The notes beneath the pieces are model-generated. The model did no database searches. It was not told the origin of the DNA and saw nothing but the letters and a program-made list of their open reading frames with translations. From Cupriavidus lacunae (GTDB lineage: Bacteria; Pseudomonadota; Gammaproteobacteria; Burkholderiales; Burkholderiaceae), in NCBI RefSeq assembly GCF_003353055.1, contig NZ_QKWJ01000003.1:1-64000 (forward strand): a stretch of DNA of 64,000 nt, read 5' to 3'. Made by a program: the position numbers and the translations under genes. This document shows, piece after piece, positions 53,328 through 61,041 of the stretch. The number at the start of each line of letters is the position of its first letter. Position 1 is the stretch's first letter.

Positions 53328-53351
53328 TAAAGTTAGAGTTTGCTAACTTTA
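53328..53351. promoter_or_regulatory. 24-bp palindrome between divergent island genes
   Basis: TAAAGTTAG-N6-CTAACTTTA is a perfect 9-bp inverted repeat, overlapped on the left by another dyad (AAACTC...GAGTTT). It lies 60 bp from the XRE start and about 115 bp before the plus-strand gene, a typical place for an XRE operator. It is strikingly AT-rich. Confidence 0.7.
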
Positions 53352-53466
53352 TTTTGAGGTCTGAGGCGGCGTGCTTTGTGCTTTGCCGGCCATAAATCGT
53401 GCCCGACGGTTTCCCGGTGTCGATTTCCCAAATCTGGCAATGCTTCAGTTTCTACCGCAGTCAACG

Positions 53467-53961
53467 ATGAGCGCATTCAACTGGCCAGTTTCTAATACCC
53501 GCAGTTTGCAACCTAGCAAGTATCTGCCGCCCGACCTGCGCAAGCTGATCCTTGCCCTGGGCGGGGAAATACGCGTGGCGTTCGCGGGCGCTACGTACTT
53601 AATAACGCCGGCGCCGCTGGAAGGCGAAACGGGGTTACGCGCGGACTACCTGCACTATCACCTCGATCGCCTGGTCGCGCTGCTGCGGACGCTGCCCAGT
53701 GGCGAGCGTCCGGCGGTGCTGGCTGACCAGTGCCGCCTCTTAGGTGAGACGGATCTGAACCACGACGAGGTCGGCCTGATCTGCCATCTGGTCGAGGCAT
53801 ATCTCCCGCGTCTCGAACCGGCTCCGATGGACGATGGAGAGGGCCACGTGGTCGCCGACCTCCTGGAAGTGCGTGGTGCGGTCCTGCGCGGACGTGTGCG
53901 CGATTTCTTTCGTAGCGCCATCACGGCTGGGGCACTTCAGCCCTGGCGCGTACCGCAGTAG
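53467..53961 (+). CDS. hypothetical protein (164 aa), first gene of the island module
   Basis: The protein starts MSAFNWPVSNTRSLQPSKYL and includes DLRKLILALGGEIRVAFAGA, a helical centre LHYHLDRLVALLRTLPSGER, and DEVGLICHLVEAYLPRLEPA before an Arg-rich end. No ribosome site marks the start; ATG at 53440 is an alternative. No family is recognised. It is 135 bp upstream of the nucleotidyltransferase-fold gene and appears to be under the palindrome at 53328. Confidence 0.6.
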   Translation: MSAFNWPVSNTRSLQPSKYLPPDLRKLILALGGEIRVAFAGATYLITPAPLEGETGLRADYLHYHLDRLVALLRTLPSGERPAVLADQCRLLGETDLNHDEVGLICHLVEAYLPRLEPAPMDDGEGHVVADLLEVRGAVLRGRVRDFFRSAITAGALQPWRVPQ

Positions 53962-54096
53962 ATGGCCGCCCTCCTCAGTTTTCTTCTTAACACCTAGCCA
54001 TCGACGCACATCCCCATGTTTCTCAGTAACTGCGCTGTCCAACCGGATGCTTGGTGCGCAATATCGCCCTCACCTCCTCTTTTGCACGGCACTGGT

Positions 54097-55005
54097 ATGG
54101 CCTACTGGATCGACTTGGACGAGCAAGCATTGCGCCAGTACCTTGATGCCAAGGCCGTATTCGAAGCCTGCGAGGCGGCTCGCTCTCGCGTCGATGCATT
54201 CAGTGGCGGCATGCTGTGGCGGACCAGCAAGGGTCATGAGTATCTGATCCAGACCAGCAGTGATAATCGCCAGCGCTCCCTTGGTCGTCGGTCGGCCGCA
54301 ACCGAATCCACGTATGAGCAGTTTGTGACCCGAAAACGTGCGGCGCAAGACCGCCTGCGGGCGCTACGCCAACAGATGGCGACGCAGTACAGCATGAACC
54401 GAGCCCTGCGTGTCGGCAATGTGCCGGCGCTACTGGAGCGGATCCTCTCGGCGATAGATCGACTCCGCCTGCACGACGATGTGCTGGTTGCCGGCGACTG
54501 TGCACTGTTTGCCTACGCGGCTCAAGCGGGCGTGCGCATGTGTGCCCCGCCAGATGCCGGTGATTTACCGGTGCCACTGAGTCTCCATCTCTGGGCCGCA
54601 AGCGACTCAGCAAAGGTTCTGGCATTCAACGCGCTACGCGCGGCTGACAAGTCGTTCATCGCGCGTGAGGTCACGGCGGATCGCCTGCAGGCCACGAATG
54701 CGCAGGGCGTGACCGTGTGCATTCGTCACGACAAGCTGGTCGCCGCATTGGTGGCGGCACCTGGTCCACTGATCTTGCGGAAGTTCTCCGCCGCAGTGGT
54801 GACAGCAGCCGGCCGTATGGCACGCATGACGACGATTCCGCCGAAGCAATACATCTTGGATGTTTTTGATCAGGCCGCCCGTGTGGACTTGACGCCGGTG
54901 CAATCTGCTTTATACACATGGCGCGCGCACGCGGCGCAACAACTGGTGGAATACCGCTTGCCCAACTGGGACGAGGCGTTGGGAACCCGCCCAAGGCGCG
55001 CTTAA
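54097..55005 (+). CDS. GSU2403-like nucleotidyltransferase-fold protein, acidic motif apparently lost
   Basis: This 302-aa protein follows the GSU2403 pattern: GHEYLIQTSSDNRQRSLGRR, a helical linker RKRAAQDRLRALRQQ, MNRALRVGNVPALLERILSA and the nucleotidyltransferase core VLVAGDCALFAYAAQAGVRM. In that family a TGD-x-DLLWD-like acidic motif follows; here it reads DAGDLPVPLSLHLWA, so the second catalytic aspartate seems missing. The C-terminal helices (ALYTWRAHAAQQLVEYRLPN) are kept. It may be a structural or regulatory pseudo-enzyme, or a toxin/antitoxin-related protein. It is 25 bp upstream of the Bles03-like gene. Confidence 0.68.
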   Translation: MAYWIDLDEQALRQYLDAKAVFEACEAARSRVDAFSGGMLWRTSKGHEYLIQTSSDNRQRSLGRRSAATESTYEQFVTRKRAAQDRLRALRQQMATQYSMNRALRVGNVPALLERILSAIDRLRLHDDVLVAGDCALFAYAAQAGVRMCAPPDAGDLPVPLSLHLWAASDSAKVLAFNALRAADKSFIAREVTADRLQATNAQGVTVCIRHDKLVAALVAAPGPLILRKFSAAVVTAAGRMARMTTIPPKQYILDVFDQAARVDLTPVQSALYTWRAHAAQQLVEYRLPNWDEALGTRPRRA

Positions 55006-55030
55006 TTCACTGCAATTCGAGAAAGCGACT

Positions 55031-55420
55031 ATGACAGACGATCGCCCTTCCCTAAACGAAAAAGAGGTATGGCTTCACGTGGCCGCGCCTTCATTGAAGT
55101 CCTTTGAATCCAATGAGTCCACCGGGAAATGGTGCATATTCCGTTCCGAGCACGAGATTGACCAGTCATGGGCAACCGTCAAAGACCTTGCCGCTGCAGA
55201 GAAGATCCTCCTTGCAAAGGTCTCGACCGCGATCGGCCGCCGATACCACGACGGTCATGTTATCTGCATCTACACGTTGGACTGGAATAATCATGCGGAC
55301 CTCATGACTGTACGTGAAGTACTGCGTGCGGCTGGTTTTACGGAGGAAATGGGCTACAAGCGCGATGTCGACACCACCAGACGCATCTATGGGTCGAACG
55401 AGTGGTATGCGAGGGCTTGA
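55031..55420 (+). CDS. Bles03 / putative phosphothreonine-lyase-like protein (DUF1917)
   Basis: This 129-aa protein matches the pattern I associate with the Bles03 family: GKWCIFRSEHEIDQSWATVK, AKVSTAI, HVICIYTLDWNNHADLMTVR and EVLRAAGFTEEMGYKRDVDT. The fold was linked structurally to phosphothreonine lyases, but the reaction in bacteria is unknown. GAGAAAGCGACT precedes the ATG. It lies 25 bp after the nucleotidyltransferase-fold gene, suggesting a common transcript. Confidence 0.7.
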   Translation: MTDDRPSLNEKEVWLHVAAPSLKSFESNESTGKWCIFRSEHEIDQSWATVKDLAAAEKILLAKVSTAIGRRYHDGHVICIYTLDWNNHADLMTVREVLRAAGFTEEMGYKRDVDTTRRIYGSNEWYARA

Positions 55421-55476
55421 AAGGAGGTCTGTACGAGTCATCCCAGCCTCCCTGCTATGCCTGCAAACGCGGGCTG

Positions 55477-55509
55477 TATCGACGTTTCTTGCATACTATG
55501 CCTGCTATT
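55477..55509. promoter_or_regulatory. 33-bp element, copy 1, over the XRE start codon
   Basis: TATCGAC-N15-TGCCTGCTATT overlaps the predicted ATG at 55498. The same two blocks with the same 15-base spacing occur at 56017-56049. Binding here would block translation or transcription initiation of the XRE gene, consistent with autorepression. Confidence 0.6.
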
Positions 55510-55815
55510 CGAAGCGCATTGACAGGCGACGAGATCGCCCAAGAGATTGGCATGCGGCTGCGCTGCCGGCGCTTGGAGCGCAATATCACCATCGAGGCCC
55601 TCGCAAAACGATCGGGAGTCGGTCGGTCAGCGGTTGGTGACATCGAAGCCGGTCGCGATGTCCGTTTATCGACCCTCATCAAGGTAATGCGCGGGCTGGG
55701 CGTGCTCAGCAATCTCGATGCCGCGTTCCCAGATACCTTGCCGACGTCGCTAGCGTTGACGAAGCGACGGCAACTACGAATGCGCGCGTACGTGAAAAAG
55801 ACGCTTAATGGCTGA
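55498..55815 (+). CDS. XRE family HTH regulator (105 aa), HipB-like
   Basis: The HTH occupies residues about 10-65: IAQEIGMRLRCRRLERNITI, EALAKRSGVGRSAVGDIEAG and LSTLIKVMRGLGVLSNLDAA. The pattern and the C-terminal basic tail (LTKRRQLRMRAYVKKTLNG) are reminiscent of HipB-type antitoxin regulators that precede HipA kinases, but no hipA follows. No ribosome site precedes the ATG. It lies 77 bp after the Bles03-like gene. Confidence 0.78.
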   Translation: MPAIRSALTGDEIAQEIGMRLRCRRLERNITIEALAKRSGVGRSAVGDIEAGRDVRLSTLIKVMRGLGVLSNLDAAFPDTLPTSLALTKRRQLRMRAYVKKTLNG

Positions 55816-56016
55816 CATGCGCATGCCGTTTGCGCAGATGCCATCGTTGCCCACTTCAGGGGCCGGCCGCTCAACTGCGCGATTGTCGAATCATTGCGAC
55901 GTTCAAGTGGTGGTTCATCGGAGCAGTTTGAACCCCACTGCACCGCGCACATTCTTGTGGTAAACGCGCGACGACCTGAAAAATTCTCTCTCCATTCTGC
56001 TTTCAATAGTAGGCGT

Positions 56017-56049
56017 TATCGACAGAATCTGTTCGATGTGCCTGCTATT
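56017..56049. promoter_or_regulatory. 33-bp element, copy 2, inside a larger dyad
   Basis: TATCGAC-N15-TGCCTGCTATT repeats 55477-55509 with identical spacing. Here it lies within a 47-bp imperfect dyad with outer arms CAATAGTAGGC (56004-56014) and GCCTGCTATTG (56040-56050). No gene of useful length begins after it, so its target gene may have been lost. Confidence 0.6.
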
Positions 56050-56760
56050 GGAATCATATTGATTAGCCGCGTCGCCGTGAGTGGTGTGTGCGGTCTTTCA
56101 AGCCGCATCGCTCTTCCTTAATAATGCTGTCAGACCTGCTGCGTCGAGCTGAAGGATTGCAGAGCACTCAAAAATAAGAGGGCCGAGCCATATTGTGGGG
56201 CGGCGGACGTAAATTGCACAGTATTCGCGGACGAAATTTTCACACTCGGGCAACGTGGCGATTCTGCAAGAATCCGTGCAGCCGCCCATGTATGGGAGGG
56301 AACTGCCGGCTTGGCGACACCTATCCGGTGGCTACACAATTCGTCGCCGGTCATTTGTGGCAAGGTGGGGGTATGGAATAGGCATGTCGATGGACCAATG
56401 ACTCCCAGCGCACGACTGAGGAACTGCGGCCGCCCAACTCCGTAGAAGCCTACCTAAGTCAGGCCAGCTTAACCGCCCAACGGAAAGCCCGGAGACAGGC
56501 ATCAAGGAAGAAGGGCGCCACGCTGCCCTGACCGGAAGAAAGATCTGACCATCGATATCTGAGACATCAGTACGCCTCAAGGAAGCGTGCGGGTCGTTGT
56601 CCGCCCTAACATTTTTGGGCGATTTCGCCCGACATCACAGAGCCAACGTGGCATATAGAGGATGAGGATGGCGGCCGTGTTGCCCCGTCTTAACCAAGTG
56701 CTGCGGCGAAGACTGCTCCTGACGCGAAACACCGACATGAAAGCTAGCTCACCGACCAAT

Positions 56761-56802
56761 TGTGGATAACTTTGTGGATTGGCTGTGGATTAATGTGGAT
56801 AA
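56761..56802. repeat. four phased DnaA-box-like 9-mers
   Basis: TGTGGATAA occurs at 56761-56769 and 56794-56802, with TGTGGATTG at 56773 and TGTGGATTA at 56784. The starts are 12, 11 and 10 bp apart, close to one helical turn. TGTGGATAA is the reverse complement of the consensus DnaA box TTATCCACA. The block is AT-rich and precedes a 29-codon ORF and the EamA gene. Confidence 0.65.
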
Positions 56803-56892
56803 CTTGATGTAGTCGTTGACCAGTCCATTTGTTGCAATCACGAGATGGACACCCACCTCGTTCATAAGCCCTTGTTTTTAAAGGAGTCGTAG

Positions 56893-56982
56893 ATGTCCAT
56901 TTTTGAAAAACTTATTCGTGAACTCAGCTACAAGATCGAGCTGATCGAGCGCCATTCCACCCGCGACGCCAGCCGTCCCTGA
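56893..56982 (+). CDS. 29-aa ORF with strong ribosome site, possible leader
   Basis: AAAGGAG stands 6-7 bases before the ATG at 56893, and the frame encodes MSIFEKLIRELSYKIELIER followed by HSTRDASRP. The EamA GTG start is 12 bp after its stop. It could be a leader peptide, a small protein, or a coupling cistron that feeds ribosomes to the transporter gene. Confidence 0.5.
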   Translation: MSIFEKLIRELSYKIELIERHSTRDASRP

Positions 56983-56994
56983 CGCACGCTCGCC

Positions 56995-57900
56995 GTGAGC
57001 ACGCAAACCCTGACCCGGCAGCCGCTCGACGGCATTGCCGTGGGCCTGATGGTGGTGCTGTGCGCCGCCTGGGGGCTGCAGCAGGTGGTGATCAAGGTCA
57101 CTGCGCCATTGATGGGCGCGGTGCTGCAGGCCGGCGTGCGCTCGGCAGTGGCAGCGCTGCTGGTATTCGGCTTTGCCGCATGGCGCGGCACGCCGCTGTG
57201 GCGGCGCGACGGCACGCTGAACGCCGGCTTGCTGGCCGGGCTGCTGTTCGGCGCGGAGTTCTTCTGCATTTTCGTCGGGCTGGGGCACACCACGGCCTCG
57301 CGCATGGTGGTATTCCTGTACACCGCACCGATCTTCACCGCGCTGGGACTGCATTTCGTGGTGCCGGGCGAGCGGCTGCACACCGGGCAATGGCTGGGCG
57401 TGGCGCTCGCGTTCGCGGGGATGGCGCTGGCCTTTGCCGATGGCATTGCTGCGCCGTCGGCGCAGGGCAGCACGCTGCCGGGCGATGCGCTCGGCATCCT
57501 CGCCGGCGCGCTGTGGGCCGCCACCACCGTGGTGGTGCGCGCCAGCCCGCTGGCCAGCGCCCCGGCCAGCAAGACGCTGCTCTATCAACTGGCGGTGTCC
57601 GCGGTGATGCTGCTGGCGCTGGCCAGCGCTGCCGGCCAGACCGTCACCGTGCAGATCGACGGGGTGGTGCTGGCAAGCCTGTTCTACCAGTCGGTGCTGA
57701 TCGCGTTTGCCAGCTACCTGACCTGGTTCTGGCTGCTGCAGCGCTACCTGGCGTCGCGGCTGTCGGTGTTTTCCTTCCTGACGCCGCTGTTCGGGGTCGC
57801 CTTCGGCGTGGTGCTGATGCACGACGCGGTGGGCCCGCGCTTTGCCGTGGCGGCAGTGCTGGTGCTGGCGGGGATCGTGCTGGTCAATCGCCGCGCCTGA
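56995..57900 (+). CDS. DMT superfamily (EamA) transporter
   Basis: This 301-aa inner-membrane exporter has about ten hydrophobic helices in two EamA repeats. The first repeat begins AVGLMVVLCAAWGLQQVVIK; the second begins LGILAGALWAATTVVVRASP. The GTG at 56995 was used because no ATG lies near the first helix. It is convergent with trpS and separated from it by a GC-rich hairpin. The exported substrate is unknown. Confidence 0.88.
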   Translation: MSTQTLTRQPLDGIAVGLMVVLCAAWGLQQVVIKVTAPLMGAVLQAGVRSAVAALLVFGFAAWRGTPLWRRDGTLNAGLLAGLLFGAEFFCIFVGLGHTTASRMVVFLYTAPIFTALGLHFVVPGERLHTGQWLGVALAFAGMALAFADGIAAPSAQGSTLPGDALGILAGALWAATTVVVRASPLASAPASKTLLYQLAVSAVMLLALASAAGQTVTVQIDGVVLASLFYQSVLIAFASYLTWFWLLQRYLASRLSVFSFLTPLFGVAFGVVLMHDAVGPRFAVAAVLVLAGIVLVNRRA

Positions 57901-57922
57901 GTGGCGCGGCTAGCGCAATGCG

Positions 57923-57943
57923 GCGGCGGCCCGGAGCCGCCGC
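57923..57943. terminator. hairpin between convergent EamA and trpS
   Basis: GCGGCGGC and GCCGCCGC pair perfectly around CCGGA. It sits between two convergent genes and may act in both directions, although no strong T-run follows on either side. Confidence 0.5.
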
Positions 57944-57953
57944 TTCCTGACGC

Positions 57954-58988
57954 TCAGCGGCGCGCCTCGAACGAGAACATGCCGAGCGCATCGCGCACTT
58001 CGTCCAGCGTCTGCTGGGTCAGCACGCGCGCCTTTTCGGTGCCCTGGCGCAGGATGTCGAACACATAGTCCGGATCCTTGGCCAGTTCTTCGCGGCGTGC
58101 GCGGATCGGGGCCAGCATGTCCTGCAGGACGCCCTCGATGCGGCGCTTGAGCACCATATCTCCCAGGCCGCCCTTCTGGTAGTGCTCCTTCAGCGCCTTG
58201 ACTTCCTCGGTGTTGGGGTCGAACGCATCCAGGTAGGTGAACACCACGTTGCCCTCGACCTGACCCGGGTCCGACACGCGCAGGTGGTTGGGGTCGGTGT
58301 ACATGCTGTGCACCGCGGCCTTGATCTGCTCGGGCGAGGCGCCCAGCGCGATCGCGTTGCCCATCGACTTGCTCATCTTGGCCTTGCCGTCCACGCCGGG
58401 CAGGCGGCCGAACTCGGGGATCAAGGCCTTGCATTCGGGCAGCAGTTCGCGGCCAACCTGGTGGTTGATGCGGCGCACGATCTCGTTGGTCTGCTCGATC
58501 AGCGGCGCCTGGTCCTCGCCCACCGGCACCACATGGGCCTTGAACGCGGTGATGTCCGCGGCCTGCGACGCCGGGTAGCACAGGAAGCCGGCCGGGATAT
58601 CGCGGCCAAAGCCGCGGGCCTGGATCTCTTCCTTGATGGTCGGGTTGCGCTCGAGCCGCGCCACCGTGACGAAGTTCAGGTACATCAGCGTCAGTTCGGC
58701 CAGCGCGGGCAGGTGCGACTGCACGGTGATGGTGGTCTTGGCCGGGTCGATGCCGACGGCCAGGTAGTCCAGCGCCACCTCCAGCACATTGCGGCGCACC
58801 TTGTCGGGATCGTGCGCGTTGTCGGTCATGGCCTGGGTGTCGGCCAGCAGCAGGTATTGCTCGTGCGTATCCTGCAGCGCCACGCGGCTCTTCAGCGAGC
58901 CGACATAGTGGCCGAGGTGCAGCGGGCCGGTGGGACGGTCGCCGGTCAGGATCACGGGACGCCGGTTGGTTTGGGTCTGGGCTGTCAT
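57954..58988 (-). CDS. trpS: tryptophan--tRNA ligase
   Basis: This 344-aa class Ic synthetase is complete, with the HIGH-type motif [10 protein letters not shown], the KMSKS motif [10 protein letters not shown], and substrate-pocket segments [20 protein letters not shown] and [10 protein letters not shown]. The ATG at 58988 gives [20 protein letters not shown]; the ORF extension to 59276 is the shadow of rsmA. It charges tRNA-Trp in the cytosol. Just downstream of rsmA on the same strand. Confidence 0.95.
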   Translation of the reverse strand: MTAQTQTNRRPVILTGDRPTGPLHLGHYVGSLKSRVALQDTHEQYLLLADTQAMTDNAHDPDKVRRNVLEVALDYLAVGIDPAKTTITVQSHLPALAELTLMYLNFVTVARLERNPTIKEEIQARGFGRDIPAGFLCYPASQAADITAFKAHVVPVGEDQAPLIEQTNEIVRRINHQVGRELLPECKALIPEFGRLPGVDGKAKMSKSMGNAIALGASPEQIKAAVHSMYTDPNHLRVSDPGQVEGNVVFTYLDAFDPNTEEVKALKEHYQKGGLGDMVLKRRIEGVLQDMLAPIRARREELAKDPDYVFDILRQGTEKARVLTQQTLDEVRDALGMFSFEARR

Positions 58989-59058
58989 GGGGCGGTCTTG
59001 CACGGAAATAGTCGCGGGAGATTCAGGATTCGTCGGAATTCGGGGGGATCGGCCTCGG

Positions 59059-59892
59059 TCAGGCGGCCTGGCCGGACGCCTTGTCGCCCAGGCGCCGGGC
59101 CAGCTCGACATACTCGCCGACAGGCACTTCCTCGGCGCGGCGGCCAAGGTCGAAGCCCATCGCGTCGAAGTCGACCTGGTCGCGCAGGAACGACAGCGTG
59201 TTGCGCAGCACCTTGCGCCGCTGCGAGAACGCCGCGGTGACCACGTCGCCCAGCACGGTGATGTCACAATCGGCATGCGGCGAACGCAGCCGGCCGTCGC
59301 CGTGACGCGGCCACGGGATCATGCGGACCACGGCGGAATCGACCTTGGGCGGCGGGTTGAAGGCGCCCGGCGGCACATCCAGCACGTGTTCCATGTAATA
59401 ACGCACCTGCAGCATGATCGACAACCGGCCGAAGGCCTTGCTGCCGGGCTCGGCCACCATGCGCTCGACCACCTCTTTCTGCAGCATGAAATGCTGGTCG
59501 CGCACGTGGTCGGCGAACTCCATCAGGTGGAACAGCAGCGGGCTGGAGATGTTGTACGGCAGGTTGCCGACGATGCGCAGCGGGCGCCCCGGCACGGCAA
59601 GCTTGTCGAAATCGAATGCCAGCGCATCGCCGGCGTGGACCTGCAGGCGCTCGCCGTAGCGGCGGCGCAGGCGCTCGACCAGGTCGCGGTCCAGCTCGAC
59701 CACCTGCATCTGCGGGATCCGTTCGAGCAGCGGGTCGGTCAGCGCGCCCAGCCCGGGCCCGATCTCGACCAGCACGTCGTCGGCCTGCGGGCTGATGGCA
59801 TTGACGATGCCGTGGATGATGGTGTCGTCGACCAGGAAGTTCTGCCCGAATCGTTTGCGGGCCACATGGCCCTGGTGCACGTTTGAACGCAT
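59059..59892 (-). CDS. rsmA: 16S rRNA (adenine1518-N6/adenine1519-N6)-dimethyltransferase
   Basis: This 277-aa KsgA enzyme has [13 protein letters not shown]-binding motif [14 protein letters not shown], the catalytic [13 protein letters not shown] and [11 protein letters not shown]. It dimethylates two adenines in the 16S 3' hairpin during 30S maturation. It begins 17 bp after pdxA, and the surA-pdxA-rsmA order is conserved in many proteobacteria. Confidence 0.96.
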   Translation of the reverse strand: MRSNVHQGHVARKRFGQNFLVDDTIIHGIVNAISPQADDVLVEIGPGLGALTDPLLERIPQMQVVELDRDLVERLRRRYGERLQVHAGDALAFDFDKLAVPGRPLRIVGNLPYNISSPLLFHLMEFADHVRDQHFMLQKEVVERMVAEPGSKAFGRLSIMLQVRYYMEHVLDVPPGAFNPPPKVDSAVVRMIPWPRHGDGRLRSPHADCDITVLGDVVTAAFSQRRKVLRNTLSFLRDQVDFDAMGFDLGRRAEEVPVGEYVELARRLGDKASGQAA

Positions 59893-59909
59893 GATTTATT
59901 CGTCCGGCT

Positions 59910-61010
59910 TCAGCTTGGCGGCTGCGTGCCGGAATGGGTGTGGCCGGAATGGCCTGTGGCGCCCTGGCTGCCAGAATGCCGGCCGTTGGCGTGGCCAGCC
60001 ATGGTAACCGCACTGCGGATGGCCTCGATCATGCTGCCGTGCTCGGCCTGGCCGGTGCCGGCGAGGTCGAGCGCGGTGCCATGATCCACCGAGGTGCGGA
60101 TGAAGGGCAGCCCCAGCGTGATGTTCACGCCATGGCCGAAGGTGCCGTATTTCAGCGGCGCCAGCCCCTGGTCATGGTACATCGCCAGCACGCAGTCGGC
60201 ATCGCGCAGGTGGCGCGGCTGGAATAGCGTGTCGGCCGGAAAGGGCCCGCGCGCGTCGATGCCGGCATCTTTCGCCTGCGCCAGCGCGGGCGTGATGATA
60301 TCGATCTCTTCGCGGCCCATATGGCCGCTTTCGCCGGCGTGCGGGTTCAGGCCCGTGACCAGAATGGTCGGCCGCGCGATGCCGAAGTAGCGCCGCAGGT
60401 CGGCATCGATGATCGTCAGCGTCTGCACCAGCAACGGCACCGACAGCGCATCGGGAACCGCCCGCAGCGGCAGGTGGGTGGTGGCCAGCGCCACGCGCAG
60501 CATGGCACCGTCGTGCGCCGGCTGCGGGCCGGCCAGCATCATCACCACGCGCGGCACGCGGGCGCGCTCGGCCAGGTATTCGGTATGGCCGGTGAAGGGC
60601 ACGCCGGCGTCGTTGATGGTGCTCTTCTGCACCGGCGCCGTGACCATCGCTGCATACCGGGGCGCGGCCTTGCGCCGCCCCCGGCAGCCGTCGATGGCGG
60701 CGTCGAGCAGCTTCAGCACATAGGGGCCATTGCGCGCGTCGAGGCGCCCGGCCTCGCACGCCACCGCCAGCGGAATGTCCTCGACGACCACGTCGCCGTC
60801 GGCAATACGCCGCTCCCAGGCATGCGTAACGCCCAGCGCCGCGGCGCGGTCGGCCAGCAGGCGGGCATCGCCCAGCACATGGAAGCGGTATTGCCCGCCG
60901 CCGACGCCATTGTTGGCGCCCGCCAGTTGCAGCAACGCCCCGATGGTGATATCGGGACCGATGCCGGCGGGTTCTCCGGTCGAAATGGCAAGGGCAAGAG
61001 GATCGGGCAT
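59910..61010 (-). CDS. pdxA: 4-hydroxythreonine-4-phosphate dehydrogenase
   Basis: This 366-aa enzyme of the DXP-dependent pyridoxal-phosphate pathway has the N-terminal [20 protein letters not shown], metal-site histidines in the HTEYLAERA region and [18 protein letters not shown], and [20 protein letters not shown]. An extra His/Gly-rich tail of about 25 residues ([12 protein letters not shown]...) follows the normal end. It lies 31 bp after surA. Confidence 0.95.
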   Translation of the reverse strand: MPDPLALAISTGEPAGIGPDITIGALLQLAGANNGVGGGQYRFHVLGDARLLADRAAALGVTHAWERRIADGDVVVEDIPLAVACEAGRLDARNGPYVLKLLDAAIDGCRGRRKAAPRYAAMVTAPVQKSTINDAGVPFTGHTEYLAERARVPRVVMMLAGPQPAHDGAMLRVALATTHLPLRAVPDALSVPLLVQTLTIIDADLRRYFGIARPTILVTGLNPHAGESGHMGREEIDIITPALAQAKDAGIDARGPFPADTLFQPRHLRDADCVLAMYHDQGLAPLKYGTFGHGVNITLGLPFIRTSVDHGTALDLAGTGQAEHGSMIEAIRSAVTMAGHANGRHSGSQGATGHSGHTHSGTQPPS

Positions 61011-61041
61011 GTCAGGTCAGCGGATCGGGGGGGCCGGCGCT

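Larger units (their letters stand above)
55816..56892. other. 1.08-kb stretch without a clear gene
   Basis: It holds the second copy of the 33-bp element (56017-56049), a possible gene remnant whose plus-strand frame ends RTTEELRPPNSVEAYLSQAS LTAQ... at about 56531 after an in-frame TAG at 56379, and the DnaA-box-like cluster at 56761-56802. Base composition is lower in GC than the flanks. It marks the right edge of the island. Confidence 0.5.

Noticed and set aside
56130-56363. Minus-strand ORFs in the 1.08-kb gap
   Set aside because: They overlap each other and a plus-strand remnant frame, and have no ribosome sites or motifs.
56761-56802. Chromosomal origin of replication
   Set aside because: There are only four boxes, no dnaA or parAB genes and no long AT-rich unwinding region; a minor DnaA-binding cluster is the safer call.
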